This document shows positions 25,590 through 46,810 of a stretch of DNA of 64,000 nt, in pieces (position 1 is the stretch's first letter; every line of letters starts with the position of its first letter). This DNA comes from Glandiceps talaboti. Lineage: Eukaryota > Hemichordata > Enteropneusta > Spengelidae. The stretch spans positions 23,145,223 to 23,209,222 of the forward strand of contig NC_135556.1 in NCBI RefSeq assembly GCF_964340395.1. Reading direction: 5' to 3'. The notes below the pieces were generated by a model. It made no database searches. It was not told where the DNA came from and saw nothing but the letters and a program-made list of their open reading frames with translations. Position numbers and translations under genes: made by a program.

Positions 25590-26065
25590 AATACCTAATT
25601 TATTTATTTATTCATTTATTATATCAGGGCTCATTATTACGCATGCTAGGAGCAGCACTAGCAGAAAATTAAAATACATACATACACTACTAAAACATTA
25701 GAGAAGATATGGCTAGATAATCACATACATCAACAAACAAACAAATAAACAAAGGGAGGGAAGAAGAGAGAGGAAAATAATTACATTTCAAAAGTTGGTA
25801 GTTAAAAGATCTAACCTTCTAAGCTATTCTATATTAGTTTTTAATCACATACCCTCTGGTCTGTGTTTATCAAAATCTTTTCTGTTTTCAATTGCATCAA
25901 TAAGGTATTGTTTGATAAGTTTATATATCTGTTTACTTATTGACTCATTGTAATGCTTTGTACTATCTCCTATAAGTCAACATAGTAGTTCCTTCCTTTT
26001 AAAATCTTGATATAAGTTCAATAAGTTATATTTCTCAATCGTCAAATAAACTAATTACGTCACAC
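25590..26065 (-). mobile_element. LINE 3'-end fragment
   Basis: Reads on the minus strand. A degraded C-terminal reverse-transcriptase-ORF tail, including LIGDSTKHYNESISKQIY and YLIDAIENRKDF (an in-frame stop precedes the first), is followed by a 3' UTR and a terminal AATA-type simple tail at 25590-25620. That arrangement is usual for 5'-truncated CR1/L2-like LINEs. The clade is not assignable. Confidence 0.5.
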
Positions 26066-27238
26066 AAAGACGCCTGGTTTTGTGAGGGTCGTGAAACAAA
26101 CGCTGTGGTTGTTATTAATTTGAATACAATAGTATGCGTATCCACCTCTCAGGTGTGTGTGGGTTATTCACGCCTAATATATAGTTTATATGAATGGGCT
26201 ATATATCAGTCGACTCGAAATTATACTGAATGTTAAAACACTATTGTTTCAAACTCAATAAAGTGTTTATTAAATTTAGATTTGTTTTAAAATGTGATAC
26301 AGCCCAGGCCACTCCTGCAATGCTAAGTATCAGTAGAGATATGGGAAATGTGACGAAATATGCATAAGGAGTCCATGATTATACCGTATTAGAAAACGAA
26401 AGCCTTCATATCTAAGAACACTCCTGTCTGTATGTCTGAAAAAAAGTGAAGTGTTCACCCCTGGTGTTTTATAGTTCACCCCTGCAAACAATTCTGTTTT
26501 ATTTATACATATCTTACTAGTACTAAGCTATACAAAATACCTGTTGACAAAAAAGAATGGCTATGTTTTTTAGTAAATTAAAGCATTTTCGTATTTTTAA
26601 TGGTCCAGAGAGAGCGTCATGCGAAAATGATAATACAGAGACTGAGTTGGATAAAATATAATGTATAGCTATACCATGGCGTGTGAAACTATAATCAAAG
26701 TTGACTAAAAACTTGTGATAAATAAGTAGAATTATGATAGGGTAGAGATAGGGATTTATCAGCCCCATGCTGTGAGTTAACAACACAATGATTGCTTGTA
26801 AAAACTGACATTTCATAAGTTGTTATTCGCATAAACAATTAGCACAAACAATAGACAATACAAGCTTTTAGCATCGATGGCAACTCATTGTGTTTATGGA
26901 GAGTGTCTAACCAGGAGTGGGCGAAATACAAAAGAGGTGACAACGAAGTGACACTTGCATGTAATAAATAAACCAAATAAACAAAAGTGCACTTTTGAAC
27001 AACATGTTTAGAATTTGAATAAAACAAATAGGAGTCCTATGATTGGATGGTTTAATTTTAGAGGCAGATTAACACATATGTGGATGACATATTGTTTGTA
27101 TAGATGCAAAGGGTGTTCATTGGACTGGTGTAAGAATAAGGCGGAGTACTACACATCACAAAATACTTTATATTACTTCGTTCCACACAGATTCACATCA
27201 GTTCCTTCCTAGACCACCAACGTGCACGTTACAGCATC
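26066..27238. other. Upstream region of the forkhead gene
   Basis: No coding sequence recognised. A TTTATATTA stretch near 27167 lies about 70 bp before the forkhead start and could be a TATA-type core promoter; this is weak evidence. Confidence 0.35.
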
Positions 27239-27973
27239 ATGGCCGGGTATGGTAACCAGTACTTTAACAACATGATGTATCCCGGGTATATGTACAACCA
27301 ACCAAGCTACTACCCCTACATGTACCAAAACATCCCGGTTCAAAGTCAAATCAACGTGGCTATACCTGCCGTCGTTCATCACAGCTCAGACGAAAGACCA
27401 GAGTACAGCTATGTTGCTCTGATCATTATGGCTATCCGATCGCATCCTCACCAACGTGCAACACTCAAGTCTATTTATCAATTTATCCAAACCAAATTCC
27501 CTTACTACCAGAATAAGGATCATGGCTGGAAGAATTCAATCCGTCACAATCTGTCACTTAACACCTGTTTTAAGAAAATTGACCGAAGTTGCTATGATCA
27601 ATCCCATGGACATTTTTGGGGACTCAGCGAAGGTTGGGAGCAAATGTTTTCTGAAGGAAATTACCGTCGTCGTCGTCGAGGGTACAAGAGACCTGACAGT
27701 CGCACCCCATCACCTCAAAACGTGGACCCCAATGGACAGTACTACCCATTAGAAGGATTTGGAATTGACACGCCGCCTACCTCTCCATCCGATCATGACA
27801 GTGATGAAAACACGCCACCACAGTTGAAAACTGTTACATGCAATTACAAACCTACAAACTTTTGTAAACCGGTGAGGCAAACATTTAGTGATTTCAGTAT
27901 AACGAAAATTCTGCATTCACCTCCCGGAGAAAACGCCAAGATAACCAGCCATGCCAATAAATCAAAACAGTGA
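27239..27973 (+). CDS. Divergent forkhead (Fox) transcription factor
   Basis: Nuclear sequence-specific DNA-binding protein, 244 aa, one exon. A Tyr/Met/Asn-rich N-terminus (1-50) precedes a forkhead domain at about 53-150: RPEYSYVALIIMAI, then the recognition helix WKNSIRHNLSLNTCF (97-111), then wing 2 ending GNYRRRRRGYKR, a basic nuclear-localisation-like patch. The usual KPPYSY start is RPEYSY, and helix 1 and the wing 1 region (KKIDRSCYDQSHGHFW) are unusual. SP/TP-rich sequence (155-192) follows. FSITKIL (219-225) matches the eh1 Groucho/TLE-binding motif, suggesting a repressor. It is probably a class I Fox (basic end of the domain, intronless); the subfamily is unclear, with FoxF, FoxL1 and FoxQ2-like factors as comparisons. 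The ATG sits in ATCATGG context. Confidence 0.92.
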   Translation: MAGYGNQYFNNMMYPGYMYNQPSYYPYMYQNIPVQSQINVAIPAVVHHSSDERPEYSYVALIIMAIRSHPHQRATLKSIYQFIQTKFPYYQNKDHGWKNSIRHNLSLNTCFKKIDRSCYDQSHGHFWGLSEGWEQMFSEGNYRRRRRGYKRPDSRTPSPQNVDPNGQYYPLEGFGIDTPPTSPSDHDSDENTPPQLKTVTCNYKPTNFCKPVRQTFSDFSITKILHSPPGENAKITSHANKSKQ

Positions 27974-28880
27974 ACTCAAAGCTGGGTGGAAATGAAAGAT
28001 TTCACAGTTCGCTCTGATAGAGTAACCATGGTTACATGTTAGCTCCTAGGCCAAGTCATTTACAGACGTGTAAGCAAATATGGTTTCTGAACTTCTTTCA
28101 TTTTCCAAGTACTATAATTTATTTGTATCTGACGTAGACAAATCAAAAGACTAAAGGTCCTACATTATATGTTCACACTGCAACAATAACAATGGTCTTG
28201 TGTAACTAACTTTTTGCGCTGGATTCCTTATCGATGACGTCACTATTTGCGCCAAACACCTGTCTAGTTTCAGGACAATTATGTAAGAAACCGAATTTAA
28301 AGTTACTAACGTGTTAGTCTTGACATTTTCAATTGTGCAATTCATCATTTCTTTTGTTAAAGTGAATATCCGTGCAGTAGATTTTGACGACAGTGAATAT
28401 ATCTGTGCAGTAGATTTTGGCGACAGTGAATATATCTGTGCAGTAGATTTTGACGACAGTGAATATATCTGTGCAGTAAATTTTGACGACAGTGAGTATC
28501 TTTGCTGTATATTTTGACGACAGTGAGTGCCTTTGCTGTATATTTTGACGACAGTGAGTGCCTTTGCTATATATTTTGACAACAGTGTCTTTGAAGTATA
28601 TTTTGACGACTTAAATTCATATCATCCTTCTATCTCAGATATATACCGTTTTCACTAGAATCTTTTATAAATGACTTTTTACAGCCGTGCAATTGGCAGA
28701 CCATGCCTTGTCGTGTTCTTACTCATTAACACGTACACTAATCTCGACTTAGATTTGTAATATTGTAATATTGATTCTGTTATGTTTTATCTATTAAAAC
28801 TGTGATTATTGTATATTAATATCAATAATTGTGATGTGCAATCTTGATACTGTTAATAAAGATATGATGATAACCATATG
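27974..28880 (+). other. Putative 3' UTR of the forkhead gene
   Basis: From the TGA stop to a poly(A) signal candidate AATAAA at 28855-28860. It includes a 31-33-bp minisatellite at about 28364-28612. The extent is inferred. Confidence 0.4.
28364..28612. repeat. 31-33-bp minisatellite
   Basis: About eight copies ending TTTTGACGACA-GTGA. The first units are 33 bp and keep an open frame coding SEYICAVDFDD; later ones are 31 bp and break it. Probably untranslated. Confidence 0.88.
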
Positions 28881-31800
28881 CATATATATGTACCTGAAAA
28901 GCGATGTCTAATGTCCTTAGTAATTAATTAAGCCGTAGTGTGAATGTGGACCGAAAAAAAATGAAAGTTTGTTCTGCTCGCGTCATGTATACATTTGTAT
29001 GATTTGCCACCTTCACAAAGTACTACCAAACCAGAGAGACTATAGAGTTTCAATCAGGCGACAGGATGTTTATTTTATCACTCAACGTTTTTTTGTTATT
29101 ACACAAAAACAAAATACAGACATTGATAGCATGCACGTACATGGAATGTTATATTTTGATATCACTGTGAAGTGTGAACACATTCAACAAACATTTTTGT
29201 GTGTGAATCTTCCCTGTTTCGTCCGACAGTGATGTTGATTTGTGTTCACAGTGAGATAAATGAAACTCTCAGTCTGTATTTTGGGAAATTTGTAACAATA
29301 AACCCTTTTGCAAGACATACAGAACGTCACGTCGTCGATTAAATTGAACATCAGTCTATGGTCACTCTGGTTTGGTAGTAACAGGTCAGCATACATTCAA
29401 CTAGCGTGCACATTTTATGTTTTTTATCATTGCTATGTTTGATGTCAGTTATGATATTGCAAGCACATTCTGGTTGTGTTACGGCCGTGATTGAACAAAG
29501 CTTCTCGTAAAAGTTTTCTGAAAATAATAAAACGACCCTGCTATTGATGACTTATCATAAATTATCTTGATAAATTATATGTAACTATTTTTGTAATCGT
29601 TTTTAATCCGAGAAAAGAAAAGGGAAGACATTCGCCTTGTCGCACAATATTTAAATCTGACTAGTGTCACCATTTTGGGTGTTTGCCACTGTAACAGTAA
29701 CGGTGTAGCCCAAGGGTCTGTCAACCATGAAGTATATCGCCCTCAGGCTAGCCTTTGACCGGTTCATGGCTACGTGTACTAGTTACAGTACCCGCACTTC
29801 TGATTTAATGGCTAATAATACATTATTACAATGTAAAGACGCTTCTCATACATGTTTGAAGTCAACTGACGCGGATTGATTAAACTAAATATTATGTATT
29901 TTGGTCTCCATAATTAGCAAATACATGTAACTTTCATTGTCATAGAATAATCAATGTTTTCGAATCACCGATGTGAGCTACCCTTTACACGTAATAGCTA
30001 GCTGTGCACGCTATGAATTTTATTGCGACGAATTGGCCACTGCTAGTCCTTATGTCCATAGCAAAACCTTGACATAGTTCTTGTCTAAATTATTTTTGAT
30101 AGTGAATGTTGCATCGAAAACTAAAATGGGTGATTTTAGTGCATAAATCAATATACACTGTAAAATATATCTGATAACGTTAAATATCAAATATAAATGA
30201 TGTTTATTTCTTGACCATATAGACAACCGACGCCCCCTATTTGAAATACAATAGATTTCATTCAGAAAAGAAAAGAATGAAATTTGTAATGTAAAAAAGA
30301 AAGGAAAAAATAATTGAGATAACATAAGAAAAAAAAATAATTGACAGTTTTTCTTCGATCTCGAAAGCAAATGAATGAGCTCAAAATTCTGTGCGCCCCA
30401 ATGTCTATTTGGTGATATCGTTACGGTTTGTTGTACGGTCATGTACATACAAAAGTGAATCGCACTGGCTGCAAATTGCTTCATGAAAATACCCCTTCCA
30501 ACAAAAAATCACTGTAATTTGAGAACTTGAGGTAGGTACTTAGTCGTTCGTTGGTCAACAAAAATGACCCTATTTACTATCTGACACAATTTTAAACAGT
30601 TTCATAAAAACTCTGAACTTTACTATAATTTTTTCAACTACTAATATATTATATCATGTCAGGTCCAGTGTACACATGTATTTATTACGTTCACATACTA
30701 TTTATCTATTTATTAAGCCTTCACAAGAAGAGAAACACGCAAAACAACACAATTCACGACAATCGTACAATACAATACAATGTTTAAAATGGCATCAACA
30801 ACATGCTAAGACTTTGACAATTCTGTGGATCCTTTTCATATAAAAGCTGACACCGTCTGTCAACCCACCTGACATACAAGATGTTTTCAGATTTCTTTAG
30901 AACATTGCATGTCAAACATATAGCGAAGAAATGAAACATTATTTTTGACACAAATTGCCCGAGTACGGGACAGTAAATCAGTGTGTCCTTACAGCTTACC
31001 ACAATGATGCACATTTAAAAGATGCATGTAAAAACAACGTGCACGGAAATTATTACCAAAAATCGATTTCATCAGTGTAAGGGAATTGATTTCCACTGAC
31101 TTGCATTCAGAAAGGGGTGCTTCTACAATATTTATAAATGCCAAATGCAGCCTAACACTGAAACGTCACCATCATTTGTTTATTTGTGTTTACTTGTGTT
31201 TACCCAGTTTTGTTTTAAAATAACTTCCTGTACGCACAGTAACACATTTTTACACATTTTCTAGTCATCTGCAATTTATTGAGCTAGAAACACAGACACG
31301 GTTCATATTGTTTCACTTTTTTTTCTCAAAAAAGCAAAGCTATTTTATTAATTGAAAATCCAAAATAAATGCTATTTTTCAGCCACGTGCCCACTTTAAA
31401 GCGTTAGCTAGTATTAATAAATATTTTTAAAGAGAGCAGTTTATAAATTTATTTATGGCGTTGTCACAGACGGACTTTTTATATGTAATTCCCCGTGGAT
31501 GCCTTGAATGGCGGCGTAATCTCATATGGTGGATCACATGTCCATGGGTTCCTATGGGATGCATGCTGTGAGTTTACAATGACGTATATACTTTATTCTT
31601 GATTTGTAGTGCGCAGCGGCTCACTTCGTGCCATTTTTGGAGTTGTTCATATTATGCTTATAACGATAATTTATTTAAACGCCGCGTTAATTATATAAAT
31701 AATTCGGAATCCTTTTTTTAAACTTGCAAATATTGTACTGGTAACATGCTAACGGTGATGTGGTTGTATATTGGGATGATATTACCTATGTCACGGTGTT

Positions 31801-32421
31801 GAATCCTTCATAGTTCAGTCTTGAAATAAAATTACAATATATCTAATTACTTTGGATGTGACAAATTACAGCAGCGGAACGTATCTCATTGGGTTGAAAA
31901 GACCTGGAGAAACCAACAATTTATCATTATAGCTTATAGGAGATTGTCGCAGTTTTATTGTATTTGTTGTCAATCTAACTCTCTGGTGCTAGGTTGGAAT
32001 GAACTACTTATATCAGGTAGGTGCCAATTTATCTCTGCAACAATTTTGTGTAAGTGGATTTTCGTTCATTGAAACTTTAGATCATTTTTTGGCACGAATT
32101 TAACCATGGATTCAACAAGTCGTTGACTAAAGACAGACTGTCAAGTTGACTTATCTCATCGCCGCGATGACGTCAACACACTCGACGTCTGTAGAAAAAA
32201 CATACGGGTATTCGAGTTGATTTGGTTGATGAGAAGGACAACCTTCCAGCGACATCGACATGGGTAAACTACTCGATCTCTAATGACGTCATGTTTAGAT
32301 TTGTTGATACAGTAATGCAGCTTTATGACTGTAATGAGTAGATTAAAAAAACATTGTTACATTTAAAGAATATCAATTATCGGCTACACAAAAGAGCAAC
32401 AAATAATACACTCAAAATTAC

Positions 32422-32474
<53 letters not shown>

Positions 32475-32529
32475 GTGTTGATATAACCACATAAAAGTGC
32501 TCAATACGGTTAATAGAGCGAATTATATA

Positions 32530-32615
<86 letters not shown>

Positions 32616-33047
32616 AAATGAGTCTGATGACTCAGAAGAATGTTTGCCGTCAAGTCCGATCATCATGTTGGATTCTCATAATTTGTTCTATCATTAGGTT
32701 ACTCATTGTTATACAATGAAACTAAAAGTATCATCTGTTAATAAGTATATGGGGACGTCTCCCCCCTTGCCCTATTTCTTTGTAATCCAGTGACATGAAT
32801 GTTACCAGCTGCATAACCTTATACATTACCGACACGTCTGTGTCTTGCATACCGAATGTTTATGATAATCGCCAGCGACCTAGGGATTCCACCAGTGACA
32901 AACCCCCGTCTTTTAAACCATAGACAAACGTTATTTACCATCAAGGGTATAGGCGTAGGCCTACATAGCAACTGGGTTTCAACGTTTAGTTAGACAGTTA
33001 GACAGTTAGACAGTTATCTACACTGCAACGCAACGCCGTAGTCAACA
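28881..33047. other. Intergenic region
   Basis: No gene recognised. Near 30705 on the minus strand a GGCTTAATAAATAGATAAATAG sequence looks like another LINE tail, but no protein support was found. Three TGACGTCA palindromes lie at 28235, 32168 and 32284. TA tracts with small element copy 4 lie at 32425-32607. Confidence 0.45.
32425..32607. repeat. TA tracts, small element copy 4, and (TG)n
   Basis: TA tracts at 32425-32471 and 32533-32572, then TG to about 32607. The middle segment at 32473-32532 carries AAGTGCTC-AATACGG and AGAGCG, the same core and GCTC/GAGC pairing as the other copies. Confidence 0.7.
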
Positions 33048-33184
33048 ATGCTGAACTTAAATGACAACATCATGATGAACAAACGAGATCACTTATCAAC
33101 AATACCGACGGTTGGTCTTCCTGCCTACGGACCTTCTTTAACTTTTCCCAATCGAATGTCCGTGTTTGGCCGTACCGAACCAAG
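33048..33184 (+). CDS. Putative first coding exon, possibly of DEG/ENaC gene A
   Basis: ATG in ACAATG context opens 45 codons (MLNLNDNIMM...FGRTEP plus AG) ending at a strong CAAG|GTACGT donor, phase 2. The acceptor CACAG|G just before the DEG/ENaC A start at 36625 would continue in frame as Arg-Met-Glu, adding a 46-residue N-terminus. Against this, paralogue B reaches almost the same length from its own internal ATG. No domain recognised. Confidence 0.4.
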
Positions 33185-33810
33185 GTACGTCTTTTTTTTC
33201 GTCACAATTAATATACGTTCAAGGCTAAATACATATACAGAGTTTCGTTTGTCTTGACAAGCCGACACAAAGCTTTGATTTGTTTCTTTTTATCATTTGT
33301 GTCCAATGAATGAGAACAATTTATAAACATAATGGTGAGTTTTAACATGTTTTCTAGAAAAGGGAATGAAAAAATTAAAAATAGTGAATTGTAAAATGAC
33401 ATGAAAATTGTTTCGCTGGATTACATGCTTGTAAAATTGTTTAATATAGGCACTCTAGTATCACCTCAACAGTTTAAGTGTGAAAAATAACCTACACGTG
33501 TATGTATATCATCAATGTCGAATTGGTAGATTTATTTCATGCATGGTGATTTATCATTGTTGACATGATACATAGTAATCATAGAAGATGATTTTCTTAC
33601 CTCCAAAATTAAATACATATATTTGTTACTGTCATTAATGGCTCTGGCGGAACTTTAAGAGCGGAACGAAGTAATTTTGGTTATGAAAACAACAAATTTT
33701 CTAGTTCACCCCCAGTGAATTCTTTCTCGACCACGATTAATTCCCTGATAGGTTGTAATGAATTGCAAATTAGGGATGTTATGTAATTTTTTCTTACTTT
33801 GCTGTATATC

Positions 33811-33858
33811 AGCCAGCCAGCCAGTCAGTCAGTCAGTCAGTTTGCCTGCCTGCCTGCC

Positions 33859-33907
<49 letters not shown>
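33811..33907. repeat. Tetranucleotide repeat (CAGC/CAGT, TGCC, TGTC)
   Basis: Adjacent related tetranucleotide blocks ending in a clean TGTC array. The overlapping open frame is an artefact. Confidence 0.9.
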
Positions 33908-35575
33908 TCAGTTATTGTTGTCTGTCGAGGCTGCAATGCCATTGGTACTAGTGTTTGTAATTGCGGCAGTATGTGTGTAAGCACTGTGATCTCTTACCAC
34001 TAGAGAGAGAAGGTCGATAATACTTACATGTAATATTGCTGTAATTGATTCAGGTCACAAGTTTCATAGAACATTATGCTGGTATATTGGTTAGCAAAGG
34101 TGGATTCACCAACTGTTGAGTTTAGCCGAGTTTCCGTTTATGCACTATCTTTTCAAGTACATGTACACTATCGTGTGTATAAAACAAACCAATAAATCAA
34201 TATTGATATTAATATTAATATTCATAAACTGTATGTGTAAACAACGAAGTCATCACAAATCAGAAAGATAGTATTTTGATTTTAATAACTAGACAATCGT
34301 GAAGATGACACCATTAGAAAATAACCAATAAATAAACCAATCAATTAAGGAAACAACCAAACGAAGAATTTAGACGAAAATAAATGAAACATTTATATTG
34401 CACTAATGAAAGAGGGAAGGTGCATATTATTCAAATGCCCCATAATGAACACTCATACCTGTGTATAAGGGCCTGGGTATAGGTCATGGTATATTTGCAT
34501 ATTTTTGAAGTAGGAGATTTAATTGCATAATAAGTAATGTCTCACTGCTGTCTGCAATACCCAAATAACAAAATATAAATAAATAAAACAAATATCTCTC
34601 AAAATCTTAAACCCTAAAACTAAAATGTTCGGAGTTTCTGTGGGTTGTGATGACATATTCAATAATTTGAAATCAGAAATATCTCGATGGTGAAATATGC
34701 AGGTACATACACAACATTCCAGCTGACAAACAGATAATGTTGTCGTGTAAGACGTAAAGAAAGTGTCTTTTGTAAAAAGTACAATATCGCCCAGCTTTAT
34801 GGCATCAAAATCGTCATTCACGATCAATATTTAATATTTCAAAAAGTTGTCTTATTGTTATGATTGTGATTTAAGAATGGTAGAAACAAAGTGTTACTCG
34901 GCCTTCTTTCAGTTGTTCGTTCGACGTAACACTATGCGTTCTATTTTTGTGTATGGCTGGTTGTGTTTGATGCAAGGTCAGGGATCGGAGAGTATGTTAC
35001 ATGTATTTACCAGGTAGAGCACCTTTCTGAGTAAACAAAATCTCAGTATAACATGTTATTGAAACTTGTTACAAAAGTATAATATCCACACATCTGGTGA
35101 ACACAAACAATTCAAATAAAAGAATATCATCAGTTTTTTTATTCTCGTGTAATGTTTCCCTACTTCATCGCTTTCCAAATTTCAGAAAAGTTCGCAAAGA
35201 AGTAAAAATTCAGTTTAAAAGTAATACAGGACCAATGTACATTTTCTCTTAGCTTGGACATCAAATGGATTGTTGTCTATTCGTAGTAATCACACGCCAT
35301 GTTGACATTTACTTTGTACTAGGTCGGATACTTGGAAACCCACATTATTAATGAAGCTAGACTCAAGGCTAATAAGAAAAAATGTACAATTAATGTTATT
35401 ACTGCAGCTCTTTTATTTTTAAATGACCATGAATTTAATGAGCCCTGGGACATCTGAAGAATTGAAAGAGGAGAAAAGAAGATGTCAACATAGCTATTAT
35501 CTATATTAAGTCAATTTTAATATCAATTAAATGTCTTTCAATATCACGGAGTGTCGTCATGCCGTCATACACATA

Positions 35576-35576
<1 letters not shown>

Positions 35577-35650
<74 letters not shown>

Positions 35651-35652
35651 TA
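35577..35652. repeat. (GACA)n microsatellite
   Basis: About 19 GACA units. Confidence 0.93.
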
Positions 35653-36624
35653 GACATTTCTTCTTATTTGAGATGTAACCATTTGTACAGTAAGCAGTGA
35701 CGGGTCTGTGCTGACCAGGTGGTTACAATGCTATGCCGTGTCTAATAAGACGACCCATTTGTTCGAATGACAAGGTGTTTTGCCATAGCAAATGTATTCA
35801 ACGACTGCCTAACTTAGGCATGCGTGTGATGAATCATGTGAATCGAAGTATACGAATATTTGAATATTTTTAAATGAACGGAATGGCTTTTCTGTAATGT
35901 ACTGTTTTTAGAGAGAAAATTGCTCAGTCATTTGATCATCAGATAATGTACATATTCTTCAATGTCTTCCTGTATTTACATTGCATGCAATGAAATTATA
36001 ATTACGTAGAGAGATTTATGTAAATTTATCATAATATCATTTGACATTTCCACTTATTTAATTTATTCGTTCTTATATCCTGTGTTCAATAATTAAGCCA
36101 CGGCATTTACATTTGGGCCGATGGCCTTGGATGTACACAATAAAAGACAATACCACTCCTAATTCCCTTGCTGTGGAATAGGCTGGTTTTCTGGGACATT
36201 TTAGTTAGGAACATTTTCTATTCAATGAATTTAAACTGCGGACATGAAGATAGCTTGCTGATTATGTGTATTGTAAACTGACACCACCAGACTTCGGCAA
36301 TATGCATTTCTAAAGACCACTTGTTCCCCTTTAGGCTGGTTGAATTACAATGTAGCTGAATCTCTGACGCACAAAAGAATGAAATAATTTAAAAGGTGCA
36401 TAGAATAATATATACCATCATTTCTCTACTAGTCGTTTTTGTATTATTAGTATACTAGTACATGTATAATGGTTACTATGGAAATTGTGCTTTTAAGCAT
36501 GGCGATGATTGGCATTGTTGTATAAGGCATAGCACCACCTACTTTGTCAAATAGATGTTACAATAAAACAGAAAACATTTTTCCCAACATTTTCATCTTT
36601 TACGTTGTATGCTCAATACACAGG

Positions 36625-45184
<8,560 letters not shown>

Positions 45185-45424
45185 TCGCCAACTCTTGTGC
45201 AATGGATGCTGACAATATGTACAAAGGAACTTAAGAATATCTTCATTTTTTTAAACTTTTAAACCTCAAATGCAGCGAGTCATGTTCATGTTACCATAGC
45301 AATCAAAAAGGAAAGCTTGGAAAATGAAGCTTTGTGAAAAAGGTCATCCTGAAATCATACAATCGATAAATATACACAGAGAATTCTGCCAGTTTTTAAA
45401 TTGTAAGTGTAACAGTTAGGGCCG

Positions 45425-45510
45425 ATCATTTTAGTTGGAGGGGGGGGGGTATTTTGATGGGGTGTCATTTTGGAAAACACTACTTGACGCGGAGGGGGGG
45501 GGGCTAACTT
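45425..45510. repeat. G-rich dispersed repeat, copy 1
   Basis: Two G-runs each followed or preceded by CATTTT-type segments (GGGGTGTCATTTTGGAAAAC). Similar segments occur at 55232-55300 and 56413-56510. Confidence 0.4.
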
Positions 45511-45669
45511 CAAATTATGAATATCGAATATCATAGTGATATTTACTGCATATTAAAATACCTACATTCCTAGCTTATTGAAGACTATATGTAAAATAAA
45601 GTGTGATTATGAACACATTTCCTTAATGATCAATCTGAATATTGTGAACAAGAAATCGTTGTTGTTTAG

Positions 45670-45725
45670 TGTTGGTGAAGTGGTTAAAGCGTTTGTATTA
45701 AAGTTGACAATTGATCCCCAATTTG
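45670..45725 (+). repeat. tRNA-like SINE head (candidate)
   Basis: TGGTGAAGTGG at 45673-45683 matches the pol III A-box consensus TRGYNNARNGG, and GACAATTGATCCCC about 30 nt later resembles a B box. No complete cloverleaf is visible. A GA array follows within 60 bp. Confidence 0.35.
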
Positions 45726-45775
45726 TACACATGGACATAAGTAATCAATCTTGTCGTAACTTTCCTAGTTTTAAG

Positions 45776-46085
<310 letters not shown>

Positions 46086-46728
46086 AGACAGAGAAAGAGA
46101 CAGAGGCAGACATATAGGCAGTGCCTCTGTTATAGATGCCCTAGTATTTGAACAATTATTATAGCCAGCATAATGTTTAGTGTTAATCGAATTCTTACAC
46201 AATTACAGTGAAAAGTATTGGCTATACCGAAAAGTGACACTTTACAAGCATGTTTTACATGTATGGTTCAAAATTCGTTCAGCAAAAGGTAATCCACTCA
46301 GACACTTTTAATATATGTGTGTAAGTGTGTGCCGCAAGTACTGTAATAAAGACGGCAGTACTCACCGTAGATTTCTAGACAAGTATAAAAGTACATTGGT
46401 GTGAATGGTCAAACTATACTTGTTTGAACTCAGGCGGGCGCAACTAACCGTATACACCTACTTGCATAAAGTTATGAATGGATGGTGAAGGACCAGGGAG
46501 TGAACAAATCAAGGTACGTTTATTTGATACACATCTGCTAATTTCGACAATGAATCTAGACAGAAATGAAGGACGTTCAGCCCATCTCTACAGTTTTAGG
46601 TTAGGTAAACACTATACCTACTTGACCATTTCATGAATATATGGTGTACTCTAACATCCCTTAACCTGATGCGTCTTGTCATGTTCGCTGACTTGTCTTT
46701 GGATTAAAACAACTGGTAAGGCGACAAG

Positions 46729-46810
46729 ACATACATATTGGGTCAATGACACCCCATCTTGCAAGGTCACAAAACATACATATTGGGTCAGTGACACCCC
46801 ATCTTGCAAA
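46729..46810. repeat. 45-bp tandem duplication
   Basis: ACATACATATTGGGTCA through CACCCCATCTTGCAA is present twice, at 46729 and 46774, with one substitution in the shared part. Confidence 0.85.

Larger units (their letters stand above)
33185..36623. other. Region between putative exon and DEG/ENaC gene A
   Basis: Either an intron or intergenic. Holds tetranucleotide repeats at 33811-33907 and 35577-35652. No coding sequence recognised. Confidence 0.4.

Noticed and set aside
28364-28612. 31-33-bp repeats resembling a CRISPR array
   Set aside because: No spacers and drifting unit length; a minisatellite.
30050-30484. 144-codon minus-strand open frame
   Set aside because: AT-rich with Phe/Leu runs, no motif and no family resemblance; likely chance.
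30784-31014. 76-codon minus-strand open frame with several cysteines
   Set aside because: Considered as a zinc-finger or LINE remnant, but cysteine spacing fits no known finger and no tail motif is clear.
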